From GCA-002708315 sp964460905 (GTDB lineage Bacteria > Bacteroidota > Bacteroidia > Bacteroidales > F082), in NCBI GenBank assembly GCA_964460905.1, contig CAYWRM010000013.1, positions 33,485 through 97,484 of the forward strand: a DNA stretch of 64,000 nt, read 5' to 3'. Within the stretch, counting starts at the first letter, position 1. Every line of letters starts with the position of its first letter. Positions 53,345 through 62,508 of the stretch are shown one piece after another. Below the pieces are notes generated by a model. It was not told the origin of the DNA and did not search any database. It worked only from the letters and a program-made list of their open reading frames with translations. A program made the position numbers and the translations under genes.

Positions 53345-54292
53345 TTAATCTATTTTTTTTATGTCGAATAGTGAGCTTATTGACTCAAAATTCTGTACTC
53401 TATTGATAACTTCCGCTAATAAATCAGCTGTACTTAAGACCTTAATTTTTTCCAATGTTTGTTTTAGAGGCACAGTGTCAGTAACAACAATTTCTGTTAT
53501 TAGTGATTTATTTACGCGTTCATATGCACTTCCCGAAAATATTGGGTGAGTACAAAATACACGAACAGTATTTGCTCCCCTACTCATTATCAAATCAGCT
53601 GCTTTGGTTATTGTGCCAGCAGTATCAATAATATCATCTACAAGAATAACATCCTTACCCTCCACATCACCAATAAGTTCCATTCGCTCAATAACATTTG
53701 GTTTTGCTCTTTGTTTATAACAGATAACAAAGCCTGTATTCAGAGCTTTTGCATAAGATGCAGCACGTCTGGTTCCACCTGTGTCAGGCGAAGCCATGAC
53801 AAGATTAGGAAGGTTTAACTCTCTAATATGCTCCATAAAAATATTTGACGCATAAAGATTATCAACTGGCACATCAAAAAAGCCCTGTATTTGATCAGCA
53901 TGCAAATCAAGAGTTATAACCCTGTTTACGCCTGCAGTTGTAAGCAGGTTTGCTATAAGTTTTGATGCAATTGCCACCCTTGGTTTATCTTTTCTGTCTT
54001 GACGAGCATAACCAAAATACGGAATTACAGCTATAATTTTTCTTGCAGATGCACGCTTTGCTGCATCAACCATCATAAGCAATTCAAGTAAATTGTCGCC
54101 AGGTGGAAATGTTGACTGAATAATAAACACATCTTTCCCCCTAATGTTTTCTTCATATGAAGTTTGAAGCTCCCCATCAGAAAAATTAGTAACAATCGAC
54201 TTTCCTAGTTCAGCACCATAACTCTCAGCAATTTTTTCAGCTAGATAACGGGTTTTACGACCGGTAAAAATACTTACTTTTGGATCAGACAT
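53345..54292 (-). CDS. prs: Ribose-phosphate pyrophosphokinase
   Basis: Makes PRPP from ribose 5-phosphate and ATP for nucleotide, histidine and tryptophan synthesis. The ATG at 54292 gives the expected 315 residues; the frame extends upstream to a TTG but that leader spans the -7 box. Motifs: FSDGELQTSYEENIRGKDVFIIQST, GYARQDRK, VITLDLHADQIQGFF, ASPDTGGTRRA and VILVDDIIDTAGTI (PRPP-binding loop). First gene of prs - rplY - pth. Confidence 0.97.
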   Translation of the reverse strand: MSDPKVSIFTGRKTRYLAEKIAESYGAELGKSIVTNFSDGELQTSYEENIRGKDVFIIQSTFPPGDNLLELLMMVDAAKRASARKIIAVIPYFGYARQDRKDKPRVAIASKLIANLLTTAGVNRVITLDLHADQIQGFFDVPVDNLYASNIFMEHIRELNLPNLVMASPDTGGTRRAASYAKALNTGFVICYKQRAKPNVIERMELIGDVEGKDVILVDDIIDTAGTITKAADLIMSRGANTVRVFCTHPIFSGSAYERVNKSLITEIVVTDTVPLKQTLEKIKVLSTADLLAEVINRVQNFESISSLFDIKKID

Positions 54293-54325
54293 TTTATTGG
54301 TTTTACTGATTTTGAAAAATCGGTG

Positions 54326-54333
54326 CAAAAGTA
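54326..54333 (-). promoter_or_regulatory. -7 promoter box of prs
   Basis: TACTTTTG on the minus strand, followed by CACC; 34 bases before the ATG. It supports the downstream start at 54292. Confidence 0.6.
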
Positions 54334-54370
54334 CTATTTATTTCCTAATTTTTAATTAAAATATCTTGAT

Positions 54371-56047
54371 TTGCTACAAATATCCAATCTTAACATAGAG
54401 TTTAATTCTTCTTCATCCTCAATCAAGGCTGTTGATGATGTAAGTCTGGAAATAAAAAAAGGTGCAGCACTTGGTCTTGTTGGCGAATCGGGTTCAGGAA
54501 AATCAGTAACAGCCTTAGCCATAATGCAATTACTTCCTCCACAGGCAAACATAGTTTCAGGTAATATAAGTTTTAACAACGTTAATTTATTGAAACTACG
54601 GAAACAGGAACTGCAAAAATTTAGAGGAAATAAGATTTCTATGATATTTCAGGAACCCATGACTGCTTTAAACCCAGTTATGCATTGCGGAAAACAGGTA
54701 GTCGAAAGTATTCTGCTTCATCAGAAGATAAGTAAGAAAAATGCCAAAAAACAAGTTATTGAATTATTCGAAAAAGTAAACTTACCACGACCTGAGTATA
54801 TTTATAATAGCTATCCTCATCAACTGTCTGGTGGGCAAAAACAGCGTATTATGATTGCTATGGCAATTGCCAACAAACCCGATCTGCTTATTGCTGATGA
54901 GCCTACCACAGCTTTGGATGTTACTGTGCAAAAAGAAATAATTGCACTATTAAACAACCTCAGAAAAGAATATGGAATGGGCTTGATTTTTATAAGTCAC
55001 GATTTAGGCGTTGTAAGTGAGGTTGTTGATGAAATAGCAGTTATGTACAAAGGTAAAATTGTTGAATCAGGTAAAATTAATAGTGTATTCAAACACCCTG
55101 AACATCCATATACAAAAGGACTGCTAGCTTGCAGACCCCCTACTGACAAACGAATAGACCGACTTCCCGTAATTGAAGACTTTATTAATGGAAATTTTGT
55201 AAGTGATGACATTGTTTCAGACTCTCAAAAAAGGATAAACTTTCATGAGCACATTTATAGTCAGAAACCAGTGCTAAAAATTCAACATCTTGAAAAAAAA
55301 TATAGCTTATCAAAAAATATATTTGGTAAAACAAAAGATTATGTAAAGGCTGTTAATGATGTTAGTTTTAATGTGTTTCCTGGTGAAACCCTTGGCTTAG
55401 TTGGAGAATCGGGCTGCGGCAAAACAACACTCGGCAGAAGCATATTAAGACTTATTGAACCAGATAGCGGTTCAATATTTTTTAACGATAACAATCTTAT
55501 TTCGCTTAAGCCACAACCACTTAAAAAACAACGTAGTAATATAAATATTGTATTTCAAGACCCGTATTCATCATTAAACCCGCGAATGAGTATAGGAAAT
55601 GCAATTGTTGAACCCATGAAAGTTCATAAGCTCAACGGAAACAATAAACAGCGGAAAGAAAAAGCTATTAGCTTGTTGGAAAAGGTGGGGATGAAAAAAG
55701 AACATTTTAACCGCTATCCACATGAGTTTTCAGGAGGACAAAGGCAGCGAATTGTAATAGCACGAACTCTGGCTCTTAATCCAAAATTCATTATTTGTGA
55801 TGAAGCTGTTTCAGCTCTCGATGTAAGTGTACAGGCCAAGGTTCTTAATCTACTCAATGAGCTAAAGCAGGAATTTGGTTTTACATACATATTCATATCC
55901 CACGACCTTAGCGTTGTGCGCTTTATGAGCGACAGGATAATGGTAATGAAAGATGGGAAAATTATTGAAATTGGTGATGCCGATGAAGTTTATACAAACC
56001 CCAAAACTGAGTACACTAAAAAACTCATTTCTTCTGTGCCTTCATGA
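54371..56047 (+). CDS. Fused tandem ABC ATPase, oligopeptide/dipeptide import type
   Basis: A 558-residue protein with two ATPase domains in one chain, as in YejF or a DppD-DppF fusion. Domain 1 (about 1-260): Walker A GESGSGKS, LSGGQKQR, LLIADEPTTALD. Domain 2 (about 295-558): GESGCGKT, FSGGQRQR, FIICDEAVSALDVSVQ. The PYTKGLLACRPP and EYTKKLISSVP tails are typical of peptide/nickel import ATPases. The start is TTG at 54371, with no suitable ATG. Permease and binding-protein genes are not adjacent. Confidence 0.92.
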   Translation: MLQISNLNIEFNSSSSSIKAVDDVSLEIKKGAALGLVGESGSGKSVTALAIMQLLPPQANIVSGNISFNNVNLLKLRKQELQKFRGNKISMIFQEPMTALNPVMHCGKQVVESILLHQKISKKNAKKQVIELFEKVNLPRPEYIYNSYPHQLSGGQKQRIMIAMAIANKPDLLIADEPTTALDVTVQKEIIALLNNLRKEYGMGLIFISHDLGVVSEVVDEIAVMYKGKIVESGKINSVFKHPEHPYTKGLLACRPPTDKRIDRLPVIEDFINGNFVSDDIVSDSQKRINFHEHIYSQKPVLKIQHLEKKYSLSKNIFGKTKDYVKAVNDVSFNVFPGETLGLVGESGCGKTTLGRSILRLIEPDSGSIFFNDNNLISLKPQPLKKQRSNINIVFQDPYSSLNPRMSIGNAIVEPMKVHKLNGNNKQRKEKAISLLEKVGMKKEHFNRYPHEFSGGQRQRIVIARTLALNPKFIICDEAVSALDVSVQAKVLNLLNELKQEFGFTYIFISHDLSVVRFMSDRIMVMKDGKIIEIGDADEVYTNPKTEYTKKLISSVPS

Positions 56048-56106
56048 CAATTGTTTATTAATTTTGTAATAATTCTATCAAATATACATACACACAAAGT
56101 ATTATT

Positions 56107-57297
56107 ATGAAAAATATAGATACATTCAATTTTACAAACAAAAAAGTCATTATCAGGGTTGATTTTAACGTTCCGTTAAACGATAAGTTTGAAATCACAG
56201 ATAATACACGTATAAGAGCAGCTATACCTACAATTAAAAAAGTGTTGAACTCCGGTGGAGCTGTTATCCTAATGTCGCACCTGGGCCGACCTAAAAATGG
56301 TCCCGAACATAAATTTTCATTGCAACATCTTGTGCCGGAATTATCAAAACAAATAGGCGTTGATGTCCAGTTTGCCGATGATTGCATTGGGGAACAAGCT
56401 GTTAAAAAAGCAGGTAATTTAAAAGCCGGAGAAGTTCTACTGCTTGAAAACCTACGTTTCTACAAAGAAGAAACAAAAGGAGATGAAGCTTTTGCTAACA
56501 AATTATCAGAACTTGCCGAAGTTTATATGAATGATGCTTTTGGCACAGCTCACAGGGCACATGCATCAACAGCTGTAATTGCTAAGTTTTTTCCTGAAAA
56601 CAAGATGTTTGGTTATGTGATGAATAACGAACTCATTAATATTAACAACGTTATTAAAGAAGGTAAGAAACCAATTACTGCCATTCTGGGTGGGGCTAAA
56701 GTTTCAGGTAAAATAGAGATAATCAACAATTTAATTGATAAGGTTGATAACATCCTAATAGGTGGTGGCATGATGTTTACCTTCATTAAAGCCCTTGGCG
56801 GAGAAGTTGGAAACTCATTAGTTGAGGTTGACTTAATTGAAACTGCTAAAAAAGCAATGCAAAAAGCCGAAGAAAATAATGTTTGTTTCCATATACCAAC
56901 TGATGCTGTAATTGCTGATAAGTTCGACAATAATGCCAATCAAAAATTCTGTAATGCTCATGAAATACCCGATGGCTGGATGGGACTTGATATAGGCCCT
57001 GAAACCGGTCAGGCTTTTCAAGATATTATTGAAAGTTCTCAGACCATACTCTGGAACGGCCCCATGGGAGTTTTTGAGATGGATAACTTCGCACAAGGAA
57101 CAATTGAAGTAGCTTATGCAATTGCTGATGCTACAAAAAAAGGAGCTTTTTCACTTATTGGTGGTGGTGATTCTGTTGCAGCTATTAATAAATTTAACTT
57201 ACAAGATAAAGTAAGTTATGTATCAACAGGTGGTGGTGCTATGCTTGAGTTTATTGAAGGAAAGGTGTTGCCAGGGGTTGCAGCTATAGAAAGTTAA
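56107..57297 (+). CDS. pgk: Phosphoglycerate kinase
   Basis: Transfers phosphate from 1,3-bisphosphoglycerate to ADP in glycolysis. The 396-residue protein has RVDFNVPLND, MSHLGRP, LLENLRFY, NDAFGTAHRAHAST, the ILGGAKVSGKI hinge region, WNGPMGVFEMDNFAQGT and SLIGGGDSVAAINKF. Monocistronic; it ends at a palindromic repeat. Confidence 0.98.
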   Translation: MKNIDTFNFTNKKVIIRVDFNVPLNDKFEITDNTRIRAAIPTIKKVLNSGGAVILMSHLGRPKNGPEHKFSLQHLVPELSKQIGVDVQFADDCIGEQAVKKAGNLKAGEVLLLENLRFYKEETKGDEAFANKLSELAEVYMNDAFGTAHRAHASTAVIAKFFPENKMFGYVMNNELININNVIKEGKKPITAILGGAKVSGKIEIINNLIDKVDNILIGGGMMFTFIKALGGEVGNSLVEVDLIETAKKAMQKAEENNVCFHIPTDAVIADKFDNNANQKFCNAHEIPDGWMGLDIGPETGQAFQDIIESSQTILWNGPMGVFEMDNFAQGTIEVAYAIADATKKGAFSLIGGGDSVAAINKFNLQDKVSYVSTGGGAMLEFIEGKVLPGVAAIES

Positions 57298-57319
57298 TAT
57301 CTGAGGCCCATTAACTCTC

Positions 57320-57368
57320 GCTCATTCGGATTCCTGACTGCCGTCAGGCAGGTGCAATCCGAATGAGC
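57320..57368. repeat. Palindromic repeat, family D copy 2
   Basis: Perfect outer arms GCTCATTCGGATT (57320-57332) and AATCCGAATGAGC (57356-57368) around CCTGACTGCCGTCAGG. Core shared with 12096-12138, but the outer arms differ. It lies between convergent pgk and cvpA and may end both transcripts, though no T tract follows. Confidence 0.85.
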
Positions 57369-57375
57369 AAAATCA

Positions 57376-57915
57376 CTAATATACCTTATTCATCAATTCT
57401 TCCTTATCAGGAATTTCGAAAGTAAAATTATTTGAGTCAAGCCACGAATATAATGCAGGAGCTATTGATTCAACCGGCTCATAAAACATTGATTTTGTGC
57501 GCGCTTCTTCTTTAAAAAGATAATCACCAAAATTAAAATAATTGATTACAAAAATCAATATGCTCAATAATAGTGCACCTTTTAATATTCCAAAAACAGC
57601 ACCTGTAAGTTTATTAAGAAACCCAAGTAATAGTATATTAACAAATTTTTCCAGCACTTTTCCTACAGCCAGCACCAAAAAAAGAACAACAATAAATGTT
57701 AATATAAACGCAATTACAGCCACATATTTCTGGTCAATATCAAAAAGATCATTAAGCATTTGGGCTGCAAAGTCAGAAAAGAAAAATGCCATATATAAAC
57801 CTAATACAAGTGCGGCAAGAGAAGCAACTTCAATTACAAATCCTTTCTTATAACCTCCCCATGCAAAAAGCAATAATGGAACAATAATAATAATATCTAA
57901 CAGGTTTATTGTCAT
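57376..57915 (-). CDS. CvpA family membrane protein
   Basis: A 179-residue protein with about four hydrophobic segments. It begins MTINLLDIIIIVPLLLFAWGGYKKGFVIEVASLAALVLGLYMAFFF, the CvpA start (DxxIIxxLLxxxxxGxxKGF), and ends with a conserved soluble C-terminus. Family members affect colicin V production and envelope stress resistance; the role is unknown. It starts 2 bases after mlaF-like ATPase, so it is cotranscribed with the MlaEF pair. Confidence 0.88.
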   Translation of the reverse strand: MTINLLDIIIIVPLLLFAWGGYKKGFVIEVASLAALVLGLYMAFFFSDFAAQMLNDLFDIDQKYVAVIAFILTFIVVLFLVLAVGKVLEKFVNILLLGFLNKLTGAVFGILKGALLLSILIFVINYFNFGDYLFKEEARTKSMFYEPVESIAPALYSWLDSNNFTFEIPDKEELMNKVY

Positions 57916-57917
57916 AG

Positions 57918-58661
57918 CTATTTGATTCGCCTTGTAAGTTCAGTTGAGAAAACGAAATCGTTAAGTTCTTTATTTTCAGTTTTTAAGATTTCCTTATTAT
58001 CGCCTTCCCACCATAATTTTCCATTATTAATAAATGCAATTTTCTGCCCAATTTGTAACACCGAATTCATATCATGAGTATTAATAACAGTTGTCATTTG
58101 AAACTTATGAGTAAGTTCAGATATAAGCTCATCAATAACTTCAGCAGTTTTGGGGTCGAGTCCTGAATTTGGCTCATCACAAAATAAATATTGTGGATTC
58201 ATGGCAATTGCTCTTGCAATAGCAACACGCTTTATCATCCCACCACTTAACTCGGCAGGAAATTTAGCATTTGCATTAATAAGCTGAACATGACTTAACA
58301 CGTCGTTAACTCTCAGCAACTTTTCTTCATAACTTTGTTTTGTAAACATATTTAGAGGGAACATAATGTTCTCTTCAACAGTATATGAATCAAATAAAGC
58401 GCCTCCCTGAAATAACACCCCCATTTCTTTTCGAGTATCTTTTTTCTGTTTCTCTTTAAGTCCTGAAAAACATCTGCCATTAAAAATAACTTCTCCCTCA
58501 TCAACATCAAACAAGCCAATACAACATTTCATAAGTACGGTTTTCCCAGATCCACTTTGTCCTATTATAAGGTTTGTTTTGCCTTTATCGAAACTTGTTG
58601 TAACATCAGATAATACCATCTGACCGCTAAATGATTTAGATATACCCTTAACTTCAATCAT
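57918..58661 (-). CDS. MlaF-like ABC ATPase (phospholipid transport)
   Basis: A 247-residue ATPase: Walker A GQSGSGKT, signature LSGGMIKRVAIARA (the KR-containing form typical of MlaF), Walker B YLFCDEPNSGLDP. It should power lipid movement between inner and outer membranes with the MlaE-like permease. Its ATG overlaps the permease stop codon by 4 bases (ATGA). Confidence 0.93.
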   Translation of the reverse strand: MIEVKGISKSFSGQMVLSDVTTSFDKGKTNLIIGQSGSGKTVLMKCCIGLFDVDEGEVIFNGRCFSGLKEKQKKDTRKEMGVLFQGGALFDSYTVEENIMFPLNMFTKQSYEEKLLRVNDVLSHVQLINANAKFPAELSGGMIKRVAIARAIAMNPQYLFCDEPNSGLDPKTAEVIDELISELTHKFQMTTVINTHDMNSVLQIGQKIAFINNGKLWWEGDNKEILKTENKELNDFVFSTELTRRIK

Positions 58662-59398
58662 GTTAGCAACATTTGTGTAAGAATTAAATCAAAAATTATT
58701 ATGAGTATGCTGCTTGTAACTACTGCTCTTGTGCTAGCACGACCAACAGCAACTGATCCTCCGGTAACAGTATAGCCTCTATATCCTGAAACTGACGCAA
58801 TAATAAACGCAAAAACAACAGTTTTAATAAGTGCATAAAAAATATCGAACGGTTGCCACCATGACTGTAAACCATCAATAAAGTCAGTTGTAGTAACTGA
58901 TCCTGTGATATATACAGCTGCCAAGCCTCCTGCCAACCCTACTGATATTGAAAAAATAACAAGAACCGGGAAAAAAATCATTGCGGCAGTAATTTTGGGT
59001 AATATGAGATAGTTAGCCGGATTTATACCCATAACCTTTAAAGCATCAATTTGCTCAGTAACTCTCATTGTACCAATTTCTGAGGCGATACTAGAGCCTA
59101 CTTTCCCTGCCAAAATAAGGCTCATAATAGTGGGCGAGATTTCCAACACCATCATTTGTTTAGTAGTATATCCAACCAAATACAAAGGTACAAGAGGATT
59201 ATCAATGTTATATGCCATTTGCATAGCAATAATACCACCAACAAATAACGAAATAAAAACAACTATACCAATAGAATCAACACCAAGTGCCTGAAAATCA
59301 ATAAGTAGCTGTCGTCTGAAAACTTTACCTTTATCAGGTCGTTTAAATGTTTCGCCCATCAGTATTACATAATCACCTATTTCCCTCATAAATCCCAT
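58658..59398 (-). CDS. MlaE-like ABC permease
   Basis: A 246-residue inner-membrane permease with about five hydrophobic segments and the MlaE/YrbE signatures GIIAMQMAYN, SPTIMSLILAGKVGSSIASEIGTMRVTEQIDAL and INPANYLILPKI. Coupled to the ATPase by stop/start overlap. The substrate-binding MlaD (MCE) gene, usually beside them, is absent here. Confidence 0.94.
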   Translation of the reverse strand: MGFMREIGDYVILMGETFKRPDKGKVFRRQLLIDFQALGVDSIGIVVFISLFVGGIIAMQMAYNIDNPLVPLYLVGYTTKQMMVLEISPTIMSLILAGKVGSSIASEIGTMRVTEQIDALKVMGINPANYLILPKITAAMIFFPVLVIFSISVGLAGGLAAVYITGSVTTTDFIDGLQSWWQPFDIFYALIKTVVFAFIIASVSGYRGYTVTGGSVAVGRASTRAVVTSSILIIIFDLILTQMLLT

Positions 59399-59596
59399 AA
59401 TATAATATTGATTATTTATATGAGTTTTTGCATTTAGTTAAAAACCTAACTTTGATAAAAATATATCGGCTAAGTTACACAAAAAGATTTTTTTAATTCA
59501 AACAACAAGATTTTTAATATTTCGTTTTATAAATAATTTTGAAACATATTTGGTATAACGCAAAATTATCAGATAAATTTTAAACACTTTAAACAC

Positions 59597-59791
59597 ATGA
59601 AATTTAAAATAATAATAATAATCTTTTTGTCATGTTTTATTATCATTGGCTCATCTTGCAGTACGAGTAGAAAAACTAATCGCCCCACCAAGCGAAAAAA
59701 AAAGTGTCCTGATTGTTCGGAGTGGAGTTATATCAAAACTATAGATCTACAAACTAAAAATATTACAATTTCGGATTTTTATCAATCCTGA
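59597..59791 (+). CDS. Small lipoprotein, unknown
   Basis: A 64-residue precursor with a signal peptide and lipobox (GSSC, Cys21), then a short basic region (RKTNRPTKRKKKCPDCSEWSY) with a CPDC pair. Mature length about 44 residues. No family known to me. Isolated between divergent mlaE and convergent DUF6125. Confidence 0.6.
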   Translation: MKFKIIIIIFLSCFIIIGSSCSTSRKTNRPTKRKKKCPDCSEWSYIKTIDLQTKNITISDFYQS

Positions 59792-59824
59792 CAAACTCAA
59801 CTCAGGCAAGCGTTAAACCTGTCG

Positions 59825-60574
59825 CTAAACCTCCTCAATATAAAATTTCCATGCACAAAACCAATCATCGGGATGAGAATCAGGTGGGCAGGCTATACAT
59901 TCAGTTTTAATATTCGGGTCAATTGCTTCAGCAAAAGAAGTATATTCAACAAGTCCTCCTGATTTGCACGGATAATCATCTAGTCCTTTACGTTTTCTGG
60001 CACTTTGTACTCTGCAATCATTCATTTGAAAAACAAAGCTAACTGGCGTTTCGTCAATTATTGATTGTTTATTTACTGTTGCATACAAACGAAAGTTTAG
60101 AGCCTTTTTCAATCCTTCCAAACCTGGATTTTCCGACAACCCCAAAAAGCGTTTAATCGACCAAGCCTCAAAAGGGGAAAACTGTCCCCAGCAACTGTCG
60201 TTACATCGTTTTGCATCATTCATGCCTCTCGAAAATTCAACAGCTTGAAACCAGATGCCATCGTTTGCCAACCAGTTTACAGCTACTTTTTCTTTCAATT
60301 CTAGAAGCTTTTCTTTAGGTAGATCAAGCATTGGCTTCGGCAGATCATCTTCCATTTCAAAACCAAGGGTTTTTGAAAGTCTTTTCATTTGAACAAGGTA
60401 ACTTTTTGATAGAGCCTCGCTCATAACTTCCTGCGCTTTTTCGCGCCCAAACTGGTGCTGAACTTCTCCATACCACATTGCATGATGCATTATTAAACGA
60501 TGGAAATAATCAATTATTAATTTTGCCGTTTCTGTATGATTTAAATCATTTTGTGACTTTGTCTTTTTATCCAT
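59825..60574 (-). CDS. DUF6125 family protein
   Basis: A 249-residue cytoplasmic protein. Family features: IIDYFHRLIMHHAMWYGEVQHQFG, WLANDGIWFQAVEFSRGMNDAKRCNDSCWGQFSPFEA, and a C-terminal cysteine cluster (CRVQSARKRKGLDDYPCKSGG ... KTECIACPPDSHPDDWFCAWKF). The conserved Cys/His pattern suggests a metal site. Function unknown. It lies next to a GT-C membrane protein (46 bases away). Confidence 0.8.
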   Translation of the reverse strand: MDKKTKSQNDLNHTETAKLIIDYFHRLIMHHAMWYGEVQHQFGREKAQEVMSEALSKSYLVQMKRLSKTLGFEMEDDLPKPMLDLPKEKLLELKEKVAVNWLANDGIWFQAVEFSRGMNDAKRCNDSCWGQFSPFEAWSIKRFLGLSENPGLEGLKKALNFRLYATVNKQSIIDETPVSFVFQMNDCRVQSARKRKGLDDYPCKSGGLVEYTSFAEAIDPNIKTECIACPPDSHPDDWFCAWKFYIEEV

Positions 60575-60620
60575 ATAATTCTATTTTAGCACGTTTTCTC
60601 TTAAAAAAATATACGCAATT

Positions 60621-62438
60621 CTATTCAAATTCAAACACTTCTACTTTTGCAAAATTTAATGTGTAAGTCATCAAATCCTTATTCCAAATATATATTTTTA
60701 TCATTTTTACATCTTCAGGTAAATATCCCAAAAAAAGACTTTGATGTAGTTGATAATTAACACCCGGTGATTCTTGCTTCAACCAATTAGTTGGTATATA
60801 CTTATATACAAGGGTACTATTTTTGCCATTTACTGCTTGTATAACAAGCCATCCTGTAAAAGGCTTTTTTGTAGCAGCTACATCCAAATTAAACTCAAAA
60901 AAATAATTTTTTAATGCTGCAGTATCAACATCAATTTCCAATAGGTTAAAATATTCATTACCAACAACATTCTTAGATTCAGGGATTAGTTTCTCTTCTA
61001 CTTTTCTTTTTGAAATTTGTTGTTTTCTCTTATAAAGAGTAAGATTAGAAAATGGGGTATAATCAACTGAATCATAATTATTAAGACTATAGGGATAATT
61101 TTTTGATTCAAGAATTTGAAAAAATGAAACTGTATCGGGATAACCAGCCCAGTCAATAGAATTTTCATTTCCGCCATTCATATAATTAATATAAGCCCAG
61201 GAAAATTGCCTCATGTTTGATCCGCCAATGGTGGGTATCTCATTATTTTTATTATGTTCTGTTGAAATAATTTGATAGAATCTCTCTGGCAATGCCTCTA
61301 TTTTATACCCATTAACATATGAAACATTAATGCTTGAAACAAAATGAATTGGGAAAAACAATAGGGGCAATAAAAACAAATACAGGTAACGATATTTATT
61401 ATTTCTCACCGAATCAAAAACAAAAAACAAACTGCCTATAGCCAATGGAAATAAATATATTGCCGCCCTGTCCTCCGGATAATTTACACCAAAAAAGTTA
61501 ACCACTAAAACTATTCCAATTACAGATGCTGCCAAAACAAATAAAAATGCTGAATTAATAGAAGTTAAAAATTTTAACTTTTGTCGAAATAACTTGACGC
61601 TGGCAATAAAAATGACTAAAGCAAAAAGAACAAACAATACTATAAAATTAAATATGCCGGTTCCCCCTGCAAGCATGTCCATAAGAGTTACTAAAGTTGA
61701 TTCAATAAAACCTTCATTTTCGGGCACTAAATAAAATGCATCATATTCTCTTAGTTTATTCAAGTATAAAAAAGCTGCAAAAATTGTAATCATACTAATG
61801 AATAAAAACAAAGGAATCATCCATTTTTGTTTAGTTGACAACTTTTTTTTGTGAAAAACAATACTGAATATTTGTAATAGCAAAATTGCAATTGAAGGTA
61901 TCACCATGTTAATATTAGCAGCCACCATTAACAAGCTGAACATTGAAACATATACATGGTTAATTACTTTTTCTGTGCTTATTGCCTTTAACAAGTAGTA
62001 AAATACAGCCATAAAAAAAGCTATCGACATTCCATAACCTCGTGAAACCGCAAAAAATTCAATAAAAAAATGTGCAAATAGCATCATTATAATAAATCCC
62101 CACCGGTAAAAACTAGTTATAAGAAACCGTGCCAGCTTATAAACAAATATGATATAAACTATTGAAATTAACAAGTTTGGTAACCTGAGTGCAATTTTTG
62201 AGCTGCCAAATATTAAGTAACTCAGGTAAGTAAGTAATGTATTTATAAAATGATTATTTAATGCTTCTCGTGAAAACTCGGGGGCTAGTTTGTGAGGTTG
62301 TACAAAACGAAAAAAAGTAGATGCTTCATCATGAGTAAAAGGAACATATATAGCTCTAATAAACAAATAGATAAACAAAATTAAACCGAGAAAAAAATAG
62401 ATGGAATCTTCTCTTGCCAGTTTAAAAATGGATTTCAT
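60621..62438 (-). CDS. Multi-pass membrane glycosyltransferase-like (GT-C) protein
   Basis: A 605-residue protein with about 11-12 hydrophobic segments in the first ~420 residues. After the first membrane helix a PFTHDEASTFF stretch carries the Asp-Glu pair that defines GT-C (ArnT/PMT-type) enzymes. The remaining ~180 residues are soluble and probably periplasmic. Such enzymes transfer sugars from lipid carriers. Donor and acceptor cannot be told. Confidence 0.75.
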   Translation of the reverse strand: MKSIFKLAREDSIYFFLGLILFIYLFIRAIYVPFTHDEASTFFRFVQPHKLAPEFSREALNNHFINTLLTYLSYLIFGSSKIALRLPNLLISIVYIIFVYKLARFLITSFYRWGFIIMMLFAHFFIEFFAVSRGYGMSIAFFMAVFYYLLKAISTEKVINHVYVSMFSLLMVAANINMVIPSIAILLLQIFSIVFHKKKLSTKQKWMIPLFLFISMITIFAAFLYLNKLREYDAFYLVPENEGFIESTLVTLMDMLAGGTGIFNFIVLFVLFALVIFIASVKLFRQKLKFLTSINSAFLFVLAASVIGIVLVVNFFGVNYPEDRAAIYLFPLAIGSLFFVFDSVRNNKYRYLYLFLLPLLFFPIHFVSSINVSYVNGYKIEALPERFYQIISTEHNKNNEIPTIGGSNMRQFSWAYINYMNGGNENSIDWAGYPDTVSFFQILESKNYPYSLNNYDSVDYTPFSNLTLYKRKQQISKRKVEEKLIPESKNVVGNEYFNLLEIDVDTAALKNYFFEFNLDVAATKKPFTGWLVIQAVNGKNSTLVYKYIPTNWLKQESPGVNYQLHQSLFLGYLPEDVKMIKIYIWNKDLMTYTLNFAKVEVFEFE

Positions 62439-62508
62439 AATTATTGAATTAGTTTTTTAGAAAATTTAAACAATATTATGAATTTTTCCGATGCAGATAC
62501 ATTGATAA

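Noticed and set aside
59549..59560. TATTTGGTATAA as an end of a further family A element
   Set aside because: No partner arm or shared centre is found at ~160 bases on either side.
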